Assembly: GCA_025267735.1 (NCBI GenBank)
Contig: CM046300.1
Span: forward strand, 36,093,322-36,157,321
Direction of reading: 5' to 3'
DNA from: Mactra quadrangularis
Lineage: Eukaryota; Mollusca; Bivalvia; Venerida; Mactridae
Length of the DNA stretch: 64,000 bases
Part shown: piece by piece, positions 1 to 13,227 of the stretch
Position numbering within the stretch: position 1 is the first letter of the stretch
Layout of the letters: every line of letters begins with the position of its first letter
The notes under the pieces: model-generated
What the model was told of the DNA's origin: nothing
The model's database searches: none
Seen by the model: only the letters and a program-made list of their open reading frames with translations
Program-made: the position numbers and the translations under genes

Positions 1-2769
1 CAGTCATATTGCCACGGTTCAACTCATCTCAAAGGGACACTAGAGCCATTATGAAATTCCTCTTGTCTGATGTAAAGGGTCCGGAAACAAATTAGATCAA
101 ATTTTCAGGGCAATAAATTGATAAGATGAGAGAGTGTGGTCTTGATAAGCACAATTCTATTACAGTATGAAATAAATTAAAAATACACAACAAATTTGCA
201 CCAAGATAAGCATGGTTATAATCATTTTACAAATTGCAGTTATGAAGTTTGGGATTATGCAATTTCATTAGGGAGCTGTGAAAATTATGAACATTTAAGC
301 AGGTGTTTGTTGATTGGCCTCTTTTGTCTTTATGTCCATTTCTTTCAGCTATCTTAAAATCTATGCAATACAACTGATAGCACTGTTTTAAGTGTCTGTA
401 GTTTTTTGTACTTCAAATTAAGGGTCAATAATCTGAGCATAAGGGAGTCTTGCATATAAAATTTAAGTGATATTTCTTAGATGCCAATGGTTTAAGAAAT
501 GGTGAGCCACACCAAAAAACCATTTTTTCCCATGTTCTTTCAATATATCATTAAAACTTTAAAGTCATATTTAAGTATAGCAGTAATTGAAAAGTTGATA
601 ATAATAGCATTCATTTTCGAAATGAATAAAAAAAGCAATAAAAAAATCATGGGTCAGTCTTGACCACATATTGTGATGGTTATTCAATGTAATAGTTCTT
701 TGAAATTAGCTTGATCCAGAGAGTATCTATTAAATCTGTATTTTATGACACTATCTTATGTGGACTATGTAATCAAAATGAGATTTAAATGACCTTTCAC
801 CCTTTAAAAATGGACAATTTTTGTCAGAGACCTCATTGTCCCTGTGTCATTCTGTGACATATCGTGTCAATATAAAATGAAAGTTTAGATATATTTCTTT
901 AACAATTTCATTTTAAAAGAGGTAATTAAATCCTTTTTATTTGGAGATTGTACGCAGTCCATAACCACAGGGCAATTGCATAAGCATCTTGAATCAAACG
1001 ATTTGATACAATTTGTGACAATTTCCTTTGGTGGCTTGTTGTATAGGGCTCATTAAAAATGAAATAGAAGAGACCTTTAACCTGTAAAGATGGACATATT
1101 TTTGAAAGTTATCTTGAATAATGATCAGAAAATATGTCTATGGACAATGATTTTTTCAAATCTTGACTTAATTATATGCAGCACCTGTGGTGCTGGGGTC
1201 ATAGGGACCTCATAAAATATGGTCTGACTAATAATTTAGATCACCCTTTTTATTTCATTTTACTATTTAATGGACAATATTTTTTCATCTTTTTCTGCAT
1301 TAAAAAGAACATTTTAAAACAAATGTGATTAAATGTCTGAAGAAAAATGGTACAAAACCCTCTTGGAACAATTTAAAAACATTGGCAATTAACATTTTAA
1401 AACAAGGAAATCTTTAGGATTGTTGTGCTACCTATATCTCCTTAAACGATTTTCCAGTTAAAATACATTTCTGAAAATAATGTACTAGTATTGTTGTTAT
1501 TTTAACTTAATTTTGATGTCATTTAAAGTGTCAATAAATAAACATTTATATGTGAACTTAAGTGAACATTGTTCATTTTTTGGAGGGTTATGCATCTTGT
1601 GTTCGTCTCACTCACTCTGAGCAAAATGTATAATGTGTGCCCATGCATCTTTCACTAATATTTATTTAATGGACTAAATAGAGGAAGTGTTGCAAGGTAA
1701 CATCTGGTAACCACAACAAAAATCCCCACACAACAGAAGTTTAACAGTATTTTTGCATACCAATAATGGGTTATGTTGCCCTTTGTCACTTGTTCACCAT
1801 GACCTCGTCCTAATACAAAAACATTCTGAAATGAAAAATTATATTATTTGTGAAGAGTCAGAACTATTCAAGCAGAATGGCTAATTTCATTTGATTTGGA
1901 AGATTTCTATTTAAATTACATAACACTTCAACCACTAGAAACAGTTTTATATTTTTGGGCTATAATTGACGGAGACATTAAATTCAAATGACCTTTTTGT
2001 TAGAGAGGTGACCTTTATTTGACTGAGGTCAGTTTTTCATTTCATATTATTTAAGTGAAATAGAAATTGTTGTAAATTAATGGACTCATTATTCCTATGT
2101 TTGGTTATATTAGGAAATGAAATTAAAATTTTACATCAAAGGGATGATGGGTAAAAGTTAAATGTATGGTGGAATAGTACTATGTCAATGTGGTCCTTAG
2201 ATAAGTTATGTTCATCCAACAACTTTGTCAGGTATTAAAGAACCACAAATGTTTGTATAATTTACATTGAACTGATTATGTCATCAAATGTGTCTGCTTG
2301 CAGTTTCTTCTGAAATTTGATTGTTACTTGCCATCACAATAGTGTTGCTCAATTTACTTCTGTTTAAAAAAAGAAACAATTAATGAATTCAGAATTTTGA
2401 GTCATAGAAACTAGTGCTAACAAAGGATTCTATATACATGCGCACAAATAAGGGATAAGCCAGTTGTCCTTCCTTAATAATGTCTGAAGCTATCCAATTG
2501 GCAAGTAGGTCAGTTGGAATCATTGGAAATAACTGACTAATATCCCTTATTATCATTTTGTCAACTACTTCATCTTTCTAGATCTTGTATGTCCTTTACA
2601 GTTATTTGCTTCTGTTTTCAATCATAAGAAATTCCATCTGTGTTATAATGCTAATTTTGCCCTGTCAATGCATTTTTCCAACGGGATCAAAAACCAAAAG
2701 TTTCAGTTTGAATGCCATTTAATAAATACATGGCCTGTCAAGCTTGGAAAGTGTATTTTAAATGTTTTG

Positions 2770-3660
2770 AACCCTCATGTCTCCCATACCTTCCTGTATC
2801 TGTATTAGTGGAACAACACATATAAAATATAAAACAGATCAATCCATATCATCCAGTGGACAAAATGTTGTAATTAGGCGTAGAATCAAGGTTCTTAAAA
2901 TAACTTTCAAATTCTCTCTGATTCAGCAACATAGGAGTAAAAATTTGTGTGGTACATGATTTACTGAACAAGTTGTTTATGACAGGAAATCCAATGTCAG
3001 TTAAAAGCTCTTTACTTCTTTGGGAACATCTGTGAGAGAAACTTAGTCTGTACTCTTAAGAATAACCATCTTACCATTTTCTACAGTCAGTTAAGGGTCT
3101 GTCCTGAATTTGATATGCTCATTTATTTGCAGATTTATAATAGATTGATTTGCCTCATTCTTAGGGCTGCTGTAATGAAGTGACTAATTCCTGTGGGACT
3201 TTAAGTCAGAATTGTACTCAGTAAATCAAAGATTTTTGTAGCTTTTCTTGGCTTTATGTTTTTCATCCTCCAGTTTTCTCTTCTTGGAAGGACATATGAT
3301 GCCCTTCTCTGGCTTTTCCATTTATAACAAGTCAAATTGGTTTCATACAAAATCCTGGTCATCTTTTATAGACAAAGTGATAGAAATATTTTTCCTTATT
3401 ATACATGTACTTCAAAGGCTTCTTATGAATTTTCTGGCAATAGGTTGCATCGAAACCAAATACAAGTAAAACACCTTCTATTTCTCTCTGCAGATTACAG
3501 CAATGTTGAGATGCTCATTGCTGATGAAAATCTTCTTAGCACAAATTGCTCATTTGAAATATTAACAGCTTCATTTGTAGGACTATCATAAAATTTCAAA
3601 CTTGTATTTTTAAATCATTTTCCTGCATATTTTGGAAAAGCCAATGAAGCAACATCAGTT
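2770..3660 (-). pseudogene. Possible decayed coding segment (unidentified retrocopy or gene relic)
   Basis: On the minus strand, several protein-like open stretches lie end to end but are interrupted by stops and frame changes. One runs around 3590-3490 (for example NEAVNISNEQFVLRRF). A second runs around 3480-3375 (for example FDATYCQKIHKKPLKY). The third is a 31-codon ORF from ATG 3321 to a stop at 3226, containing the basic lysine-rich stretch CPSKKRKLEDEKHKAKK. A further open segment lies near 2950-2780. The order and common strand suggest a decayed coding sequence, possibly a processed copy, but I recognise no family and saw no poly(A) tail or target duplication. AT-rich DNA also yields chance ORFs of this size, so this is a hypothesis only. 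Confidence 0.25.
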
Positions 3661-3742
3661 GTATTTCAAGAACTACATAGACACTCTTACATTGGACTGA
3701 TTGGGAGTACAATTACATCCACATATAAAGTAGTTTGTTTTT

Positions 3743-3990
3743 GATCTGTTTTTGTTGGGTTTAACGTCGTAGCAACACAATGTTTAGGTCATATATTGGT
3801 GGTCAGTCAACCTACTCACTCCTCCTGGAAAGGCTAAATCTCTGGTTGAAGCTGTTAACCAACTACCAAGCGTATACTTTCGTCAGTGACTGACAACTGC
3901 CCTACATAATTAGAAATCATTGGTAGGAGGGAGAATGGCCGTAGAAATAATTTCATGACCAAGCTCCATTAAAGTATGCCCTGCCCGATA
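3743..3990 (-). repeat. Dispersed SINE-related repeat, copy 1
   Basis: Read on the minus strand, its end near 3748 reads 'tgctacgacgttaaac' after 'tatgaccta'. This closely resembles the 3' tail of the SINE at 31101-31318 ('gaatgcgacgttaaaa' after 'tatgaccta'). The body shares the core 'cagtgactgacaact', the flanking 'ggtcagtcaacctactcac' and 'gggagaatggccgtagaaat' with copies at 29801-29937 and, in the opposite orientation, 25010-25100. No tRNA-like head is visible, so it is 5'-truncated or belongs to a different SINE family with a similar tail. Confidence 0.6.
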
Positions 3991-5559
3991 TAAAGTAGAA
4001 TACATGTTTTAAGTACCAATGTTAAGTTAAATGTGCTTATTTCAAAAATAAAATGTTACAGATCTCATTTCTAAGTTCTATTCTGTATACAGGTAATTTA
4101 AAATTATGTTTTAATTGCAAGCTGTTGATGTTAATACAGTTTTTATAAGCCACAGATAAATAACACTTAATAGTAAATTCATGTAGGTACACATAAGAAA
4201 TTATCCCTTTTTATGCAAATATGTTACATTCGTTGGTCATATGGTAATTATAAGACATCACTTACAGCTGGAATAGTTATTGAGTTAATAAATCAAATAA
4301 GGAACAAAAAGTCCAAAAATAGCTGTATTAAATAAGGGGTTAAGTACCACACTATTACTGTTTTAGAATTTATGATTCTATCACCTGTGGCCCCTATTTT
4401 CTGTTGTTTATATTTGAATATGTTCTCCAATGCCATGGAAGCACAGTGTTCGTGTCTCACTCAACAATTACCTATATAAAGACAAGATACAGAATGCATC
4501 TTAAATTTCTTGGGTTAGATCATAGATGTATATATAATATTTTAAGGACAGAAATATTTTAAATAAATGTAATGGACATAAATACTTCACGTTAAATGGC
4601 AATTAGAATATGATGTATTTATAAATTTTCAAAAATATTGTTAAATTTAGCAAGCTATGGCAAAAAAGTAAAATATTAAAAATATAATTTTGACATTTAA
4701 GAGTTTTAATATCTGGTGTAAATCATTGCACTGTTTATATTTTCTCAAATTGTATTAATCAGCATTCCTCTAGAGTGAAAGTACAAGTTTTTTTTCTTAG
4801 TAATAATTTCTAAGAAATATATGAAAACCCCTACTCACTGCTATAATTTCAAAGATAAGGATATTTCAGCTGCCATGTTTACTCTGCAATATGCATGGGT
4901 GGTATATTTCACTATATTGATGGGCCTAACTGTCAATTAGTGGCAAGGATATCTTTATGATCCTGAACTTACTGTTTCTTCCTTTCTTAATAAATAATAT
5001 CTTTGGTTCAGCATAGTTATAGAAAATTGATTTATTGTATGAGATATATAAACGAGATCTGACATCTTTGATTAAATCTACTCATTTCTTGTTTCTTGGA
5101 TGAAGAATGCCGTAGGCAATCAACCAGAACAGTTCCAATTAATTTTTGCAATAATTCAGAATTTTCTGGAAGAAATTTCCACGAAAATCTTGAAGAATTT
5201 TTTACCTCTTTAACTTTTTAAGATAACCTTCAAAGAAACTTTTCTTATTAATGTTTAAATTAATATTCTTGCCTGAATTATTTGAATTCTTTTGTAATAG
5301 AAACCAGTAAACTTTGGACTTCTTTTTGTATAAAAAATACTTATAAATGTGTATTATATTAGAAAACATTATTAAAACATTAATTCTTCTATAATGACCA
5401 TGTTATTTTGTGATAAGTTTGTAGAAGAAATATAAAAAAAATTGAATTGAATTGTAAGAATTTTTAGAATTCAGTTTTAATAATCATCATTATTTTAGTA
5501 ATTTTTGGAAAATTTTGTCTTTAAAATTTGTGACATAATTCTATTTTCTTCTATTTAAG

Positions 5560-5643
5560 ATGGACCGATACATGGTGCCTTTTTGGTGGACGGTGTGCCC
5601 TTGAGCATGGGTGCTGCCCTGTCCACCTCTGATTATTGGACAT
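5560..5643 (+). CDS. Candidate 84-nt cassette exon in the spalt zinc-finger-linker intron
   Basis: A GC-richer 84-nt block stands out of very AT-rich intron. It is preceded by a pyrimidine-rich tract ending in 'ctatttaag' and followed by 'catgtacgta', that is, acceptor-like and donor-like signals. One frame is fully open (it begins GPIHGAFLVDGVPLSMGAAL) with two bases before and one after whole codons. The block is therefore a symmetric phase-1 cassette, the phase required by the downstream exon at 10194, which starts with two bases of a split codon. If spliced in, it would add 28 residues in the linker of the first zinc-finger pair. Alternatives are an imperfect RNA hairpin (the arms 'ggtggac' and 'gtccacc' can pair) or chance. 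No known spalt domain is recognised in it. Confidence 0.3.
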
Positions 5644-8600
5644 GTACGTATAGTTAGAACATAGGCTATTATTTTATTTTTATCTAAAAAATTTAGAATT
5701 TTCTAAAAAGATTTTTCTAGCATTTTTAGTTAATTTATCATTTTCTTGCTTGTGTATTAATCTTTTCTTACAAATTGCTGAATTTTGACTGAATCATTAG
5801 AATGCTTTTTTGTATGGATTTGAACATTTTTATTTTACTCTGAATGCTCTGCTTTCTTTGAAGTGAACTTTGATCATTCACATATTTATATATACATATG
5901 TATGTAAGTTCTACTTATGAAATCAAACTTATGAAGCATAATTAACACTTAAGTTGGTTTGTTATCTGTATTATATACTTAACCAATTTAACAAGAACTT
6001 TTACAATAAGGCAATCATAGAAAGTTCCGATTTTTACCCAATTTTCAAATGTAATTGAAAACAATTAGAAATTATCAGATAAATAAAACCTTCATTATAA
6101 TCACAGTAGGTGTTTTTCTAAAGTAATTGCAAATTTAAATACAGAGGGTTAAGTTTTTTTCAATCTATGTAAATGTATAAAAAAACATATTTCTCTATGA
6201 AGTATGATAAGAACAAAAGACAAATTAGACAGGATTTATTTATTCTTTCTGTAATCAAAAATATTTGACTTGAGATTTAAGATATTGGTAAATGGGAAAG
6301 TTACAGGGGAAGACCAAGGAATATTGTTCCAGGAAAGTCTCATCATTGATATTTTTTTAGGGTTTCACACATAGCTAAAATTATTTTCTTTATTCAGAAT
6401 TTTTCGGTACATAGTTCGTAATTCCAATTGAGGGAGTCAAACTCATAAAACCTAATGCAAAATTCATCAATAGTCAAAATCAGTAAAAAATGTTCAATAC
6501 TGGAATGCTGTATACCTATATTGTGTGTTGGTCTTCACGCTGCAAGTTTAAACATAGGCTTCAGTCCTAACAGCTTATAAATATGAATGAACCATTCTAT
6601 TGACCAGGTCCACTCTAATTAAAGTCCCTCTACCAATTCAATCCCCTACAGCAATATAGATCCACTTGTCTATACTAATAATTCTAGGTCCTCTCAAAGC
6701 CAGTAGTCCAAGAGGTCTTACTCCCCTCTTAAAATCCATTCACCCCCTTCATACTTCAACATAAATTCCCCCCATGCTCTTTCCGCCACTGATTAGTATT
6801 GTTGATCATACATATTATTTGTCTGAGATGATATCTGTATCATGTTAAGATTAAAACCCATCAAGAAACATTTGTATTCTCTCATATGCCAGTATAGAGT
6901 TGCCATATGTTGACAGGATATATCAAGATAGCACACTATGCCTTTCGTATCATCAAGATAATATGTTATAACGCTTGTTTCATCTTTTTTTGAACCTACA
7001 AACATATCAATCTATTGCCTTATCTATTCTTTTTCTCTGCAAAAACTTCAAAATCTTTGTAAATATGTATTTTTTTCAATACATGGTGCCGCCATGCTTC
7101 GTAATGGTCTGGCGAGGACCCTCCACAGCCATTTGCTCTTTGGTAATCTATACTTGGGACATTTATCTTTTAGTTTTGGCATCCATAACAAAAATCTGAA
7201 AAATTTAAAATTAAATTCATTTTTGGCTTCAAATCTTTGAGACTACAATAATCTCTAAATCACTTTTTTTTAATCTCTATGCCTGACTATTTTAAGGATG
7301 TAGAATACTATATTAAGATTGATCATTTTTATTTCATTTTTTACAGATAGCCAATTTTCAGCTCAATTTTAGCAAATAATACCCCTCTCCAAAATGAACA
7401 CAGCTCTCAACTCTGACATTGTTTATTGTTTAAATATAATATCAGCTAATCTGTTATAATCAAGGTCAGTGCTCTAATTGATAGCCAAGGTCATTCTAGG
7501 GCATAACTAATCAACCTCCTTACCCATGTCAAGGTGTAAGAAAAGTTAAAATGGTAACATCATGATCATAAGTTTGAGGTTTTGTAAGTTTCCAATGTGC
7601 AAGGTGAGAAATTCTGAGCCAAACTGGTCATGGTTCGATATTTGTTAATCTAATACAAAAATTCTCTTAAATTTAAATTATGTGTGTAAAAATCAATCTC
7701 TTTTTGTTTTAATGGGCATGTTTCTCCTATTTTATGAAACACTTTTTTTAACCCTGGGTGATGTTTCACTTGATCGTGACTAAAATCAGATTTTTGTCTC
7801 AAAGTCTTTTTTTGTTGCCATGGGAACTATGACCATTTCATTTTCTCATAATTTTCACACTTTGCTTAATAATTCCAGTGATTTATTACAAACGAGTGAA
7901 TAACAATTACAGATTTTTTTCTTAACAAAAATTTTTACTGGCTAACTTGATTTAATGATATTGATAGTGATATAACTTGGACAACAATGATAAAATATGT
8001 TGGTTATAGAATTAAATGCCTATTATTTTCTCGCCTACAAATGATGAAAAAAATGACCATATAATCGTAATGAACTAAAACCTTGGGGTCAATTACATTT
8101 AATTTGAAATAATGGAAAGTTTTTTTCATTACAATGGAGTTTGGCATTTGATCCTGTGAAACTCAATACTTGGTCAGTGAGTAATTTTTTTAACAAAGGC
8201 AATTTTTCATTCTGAGAGCTTGATATTAGTGGCCATAAAAAGTTTTAATATTTTTCCGCTCTAGGAAATTGATTTGACAGGAGCTATTCACTGGAAGAAT
8301 TACTTCCCTAACATGTGAGTCAGTCATGAGCATTTCTTTTGGTTATTTTTGGTGTGAATTTTAATTTTTCCATAACTTTGACTTAACATGTCAATAAAGT
8401 CACACCAATTGTCTTAGAAATAATGATTTCCAAAAAAAATTCCTCAAAATTCTAAAATATTTCATTATTTCATCGGCCCTCTTTCTTCCTTCACCAACTT
8501 CTTTCCATACACATTTCAGAACAGCAGACAACTGACTAGCGTATAATTGCCTGACTGTTTCTCTGAAATAATAAAGAAATTATGATTAATTGACCCAATG

Positions 8601-10193
8601 ACAATAAATATAAAAATCTCTGGGATTAATGACAGGGCTCAGGAAAGTCAGACTTTGTCATATAAGGTCATATTTCTAGATAAATTAAGAGCAAGAACTT
8701 GCGAAGAGATCTTATAGGATATAATTGGCAGATTAAGTTGGGAGTCATATTTTATCATCGTCATATAAAGTTATAAGACTTTTCTTGCTCATTTATCATC
8801 TTTAATCACATGATCTATTATTGGATGAAAATGTCTGTCTTCCATAACCCATCATCTTCTCAACACTATCTCAACTATCAGACAAAATTGTCAAAATTCT
8901 TATGCTGATTTTAGACGCAGACTTGAAGCCCTAGTAAAACATTATTTTGTGATTTTTCTGATTTTTCCTGGTGCTTTCTGTGACTGCTGTCCATATTTAA
9001 ACAAAATGAATCGGAGCTAATTACCACAACTATTTTAACCCTTCTTTGTTGTAATGACTTATAACTTTAGAAAGGAATGTTCTGATGCTATGCTTTGAGC
9101 GTTCTTTTAATTCTTAGCTTCATGGGTATGGCATTTTTATGTGCTCCCTTAGTGGTCCTTAAATAAAGCCTTTATCACCACAACAAATATAATATTTCTG
9201 GCTAAAAAATCATTTAAGACAACTAATGCAAAAAATAAAACAAATTTAAATACCAAAAAAACCAACAAAAGTTATATAAAAATACGTAACAAACAGTCAA
9301 AATTGAAGTGAAAAAAGGAATGTTCTATTTTTGTCATTACTACTCACCTAGGATTCTTCCCCATTTCTAAAAAATTTGAATACATGGTAGCAATGTTCCA
9401 ACAAATTCCTGATTTTTACTATTTTATAAATCTAAGACTCTCAGAAATTATAATCCTGTCCTGGAAACTAAGCATTGCTGGTTTTGTTACTATGATACTA
9501 AAACATAGGTGTGTGTATCAGTATCTAGATTATTATTTATAAACAAATCTATCATAATTTGACATATCAGTAAGTTCTCCACATAAATGATTGTATTTCT
9601 AGACAATTTATTCATTTTATGACACTTTTATATCAAATGTCATGAAGCAAACAGGCAGTTATAAATTTCACCTTCAGTTTTTGATGAGTTAAACAGATTG
9701 CACGAAGTAACTGTTAAAATTCTTCCGTAGTTCTTGATCATTATCATAGATTCTCTAGACTTTACACGATAGATAGAAAAGTTCAATATGATTTGTTGCG
9801 CTTAGAGTTTTTGGTGTCTTTAAGTGGTTTTCTGAGAGAAGAGCTTCTAACGTAAACCAAAATTTGATTACAGTAATAAATTTTACCGATATAACAAGCG
9901 CTCAAAATACATGCTAAACATTTCTGCGGGCAAAGAACTCATATTGACTTTTAACTGTAAGTGAATAAATGAAATTTATATAAGATTTCCACTGATATGG
10001 TTAAGCAATTGAATTTAAATTTTAAGAGATTTAAATATAGCATTTTCATCTCCCAAAGGATTGTTATTGTATTAAATAACATTTATGAATTTTACTAAAT
10101 TTGATCGATTTCAAATTATTGTTGTAAATATTTCACATGTTTTGTTTATTATCAATCATTGATCTAATAAGTTTTATTGTTTCTATTCTGCAG

Positions 10194-11450
10194 GGGAGAA
10201 ACCTTTCCAATGCAACATATGTGGAGGACGATTTTCTACCAGAGGAAATCTTAAAGTACATTTCCAGAGACACAAAGCAGAATTTCCAAATGTTGAAATG
10301 AACCCTAATCCAGTACCTGAACACATGGACAAAAGCCCTATGCCATTACTAGGGTCACCATTTCCTTCTGCAGCAGCTTTGTCTCCATTTGCTAATCCGG
10401 CATTAATGATGCCAGGTTTCATGAATGGTTTCATGTTCCCACCACCTCATCTTACTCCAAGACAACCAATGGCAGCACATTCTATGATTTCAAAACCTTC
10501 AATGGAAGACAGAGATCGAAGACATTCAAGCCCAAAACGTGAGAGGGAACGGGAGCATGATAGAGAAAGGGAACGGGAATCCAGATTAGCAGACATCAAA
10601 AAGGAAATCAGCCCCATACGACCACCACCAGAACCACGGTCACCAAGATCACCTGAAAGAAGAGAACATACTAAAATATCAGCACCATCTCCTTCGACTT
10701 GTCATATGAGTAAACCTAGTCCAATCATGTCTATGACCAGTATACCATTGGTTAGTACGTATCCAGTTATGTCTCCCTTGCCATCACAGCCTCCATTTCC
10801 ACATCATAGACCTCAAATAATGACCTCAACTTCTATGTCAAACAATGATCCATTTAGGAACACTATCTTGCCATCAAACATTCTTGATAATGATGACAAT
10901 CTTGAACAATTTATGGAAATTGATAAATCGGAGACAAGCAAATTGCAACAACTTGTTGACAATATTGAACATAAGCTGACTGACCCAAACCAGTGTGTAA
11001 TCTGTCACAGGGTGTTAAGCTGTAAAAGTGCTCTACAGATGCATTACAGGATCCATACAGGCGAGAGACCATTCAAATGTAAAATTTGTGGGCGATCATT
11101 TACCACTAAAGGAAATTTGAAAACACATATGGGAGTTCATAGAGCAAAGCCACCTCTTCGAATGATGCACCAATGTCCAGTTTGCCATAAACAGTTTACA
11201 AACTTATTGGTACTTCAGCAGCATATTAGAAGTCATACAGGCATGTCTGGTCTCCCATCAATACCAGGTTTGAATCATCTTGGTATGTTTGCCAACGCCC
11301 ACCCTGGACTTGATGATCGTTTTGGACGAAGTCCGATGCATATGAAACGTCATTATCATGATGATTATGAGAAAGAACTTGACCTCAGTAAGAAACCTCG
11401 TATTGATCATGATGAAGATAAGATGTCAAATAATGACAGACAAGAACATG
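10194..11450 (+). CDS. SALL: Spalt-like (SALL) transcription factor, first exon visible in the window
   Basis: Spalt proteins are nuclear C2H2 zinc-finger factors, often repressors, acting in patterning, neural and appendage development. The exon follows 'ttctattctgcag' and opens in mid-pair with EKPFQCNIC, giving the second finger of the N-terminal pair (C6, C9, H22, H26 from the first whole codon). Next comes the spalt-typical tail with NPNPVPEH. A low-complexity linker follows (Pro/Met-rich, then an Arg/Glu run at 10537-10590). Then comes the central SALL triplet: a pair from residue 267 ([18 protein letters not shown], then [17 protein letters not shown]) and a single finger from residue 327 ([10 protein letters not shown]). 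An ELDLS motif lies at 11375-11389. The donor is 'catG|gtaaga', leaving phase 1. The family assignment rests on near-identity to SALL finger sequences I know. The N-terminal C2HC finger and first finger are outside the window. Confidence 0.95.
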
Positions 11451-11859
11451 GTAAGACTTTTTTGTCATTTCACTTCAAACTTTTTTTATTACTCTGCATG
11501 AATATAAGAAACAATCATAGGCAACCAAACTACATTGTTCTGTTTCAATAGAGATCAATAGAGATCAATCTCATCATAAGAATGCCTTTTTAAAGCAGAT
11601 CCTTATGCTTACCATTTGGTCATGTTTAAATACATTCTTAAATAATCTGATTAAAATACTGACATACTACTGTAAATGAGCTATTTCTTCCGAAAGTGGT
11701 GTGTTGCAGTATATGTACAAGGAATAACATAAACATAGAGTGAACACAACCATTGACATGTGTACTGTAATTTTAAACTATTTTCATAAGAACCAAATTT
11801 TTGTTTTTTTGTAAAATATGAAGAGACATTTAACATAGTGTATATTGTTATATTTGTAG
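11451..11859 (+). other. Spalt intron
   Basis: A short AT-rich intron bounded by 'gtaaga' and 'tatttgtag'. The open frames on either strand continue from neighbouring exons or are chance. No repeat or conserved motif was seen. Confidence 0.85.
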
Positions 11860-11966
11860 ATAATATTGATGATTGTAATGATGATCTTAGTGATTCAGAA
11901 GAACAAAATGAAATGGATGATGAAGCTAATAAAATGGCTGCTGATGAAGCAAAGAAAGAAGGATTG
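11860..11966 (+). CDS. SALL: Spalt-like factor, small acidic middle exon
   Basis: This 107-nt exon lies between 'tatttgtag' and 'ttg|gtaagt'. Its first two bases complete an Asp codon begun by the previous exon, and it ends on a codon boundary, so the reading frame is continuous through all three exons. It encodes a strongly acidic linker (begins NIDDCNDDLSDSEEQNEMDD and ends KKEGL) between the central finger triplet and the next finger pair. Acidic, low-complexity spacers between finger clusters are usual in the spalt family. No domain is present. Confidence 0.9.
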
Positions 11967-13227
11967 GTAAGTCCTAATTCTATTATCTTAATGGACATAA
12001 TTCAGAACTCAAAGTTGCGGGGTTTTCCATCTGTATGCAGGCAGTACAAACAAAGTTTACACATTATTGCTGAAAAGCATGAAATGCTGATTTAATCCTA
12101 TTGATCATTGTACACATATTTTAGTGGTGACATGGAAACTTTGTTTTATACCGCATACTCCATGAATGAAGATTAGCAGATTTATTGTTTTTGAATGAGA
12201 TGGAGAGTATTGCCCAAATTTAAGCTTACATATATGCTAATGGAACTTGCAAGTGGATTTTAAAAATTGCTTTTAACTTTAATTAAAACTCACAAATTTT
12301 GGCCAGTCGAAATTGCTGCAAAAATATTATTGTCTACCTTAGGTCAGCCTTAAAATGGTCAGATTGTGTATTTATCATCTAACTTGTACGTTTACGTTAA
12401 ACAAGTTTGGGAAATTAAGTATCACTGACGTCGAAGCTGGACTCTGACCCTGTTAATAGTTTTTGATTTTTTCTCTGAATATCGTTTTAATCATCCACCT
12501 GTCTTAAGCAGACTTCTTTCTTTTCCTTGTCTGGCTGCAACCACACAAACAGTTTAAGTCAGGATATAGTTTAGTTCAGGCTGGACTGTAGTGCTGTATG
12601 ATTAAACAATCTGGTTGGTTTGACTTTCTATAATTTTTGCCCTGAAAGCTAAATGTTAAACACACTGTGATGGGGGAGTTTTTTAGTGAAAGGCTACAGA
12701 TTCGTGGCTAGCTAACAGATGGTTGATGCCCCATACCACCTTTGTGACTAGAAAGGCTATCATATGAACTACCATTAAATGTCATCTTTCAGATTTTATC
12801 CCAATAACTGTGATACTTTCAACATGATTTATTGTTTTTCTATAAAACTCAAGTTTCTTTTGTATTGTTTTGTAATGAGCTTGTAATGATAGTTTTAAAT
12901 CACAGACATATTTTTCAAAATTTTGGTCATTCCATTACGATACATTTGAATCCCACCTGGGAAGGTTATACTCTTCCATAAAAATTTGACTATAATTTCA
13001 ATTTTCCTCCATTAATATATATGGAGAAGTTTCCGGCTTTGTGGAAGAATAGGTAAGTATTGTTTATAGACAAGGGTCCAGGAAAGTTATACATACAGTT
13101 CTTTAGTTCAATCCATAAGTTAAGCAATATGTAGTTAAGTACTGATTGTTGTCTAAACTTTTGGGTAAACAGACCTGACTTCATTTTAGGGGTCAAGTAG
13201 TAAAATGACTTATTTTTCTATTAACAG
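11967..13227 (+). other. Spalt intron
   Basis: An intron of 1,261 bp from 'gtaagt' to 'tattaacag'. It is AT-rich without clear repeats. The small open frames overlapping it are shadows or chance. Confidence 0.85.

Larger units (their letters stand above)
1..10193 (+). other. Large intron upstream of the first visible spalt exon
   Basis: The spalt exon at 10194 begins inside a zinc-finger pair, so the preceding coding exon must end in a finger just before the TGEKP-type linker. I found no such finger on the + strand of 1-10193, so this stretch is read as one long AT-rich intron. Inside it I list separately a decayed coding-like patch (2770-3660, minus), a SINE-related repeat (3743-3990) and a possible cassette exon (5560-5643). 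Two weakly similar segments carrying 'gacctttaacc' and 'atggaca' at about 790 and 1070 may be an old repeat. The rest is featureless to the eye, although 8460-9130 looks less repetitive and carries several TAAT-core words, as a conserved regulatory block might. Confidence 0.6.

Noticed and set aside
7078..7145. GC-richer block sharing 'atacatggtgcc' with the candidate cassette exon at 5560
   Set aside because: The shared word is only 12 bp. No acceptor precedes the block and the rest does not align, so it was not called as a second exon.
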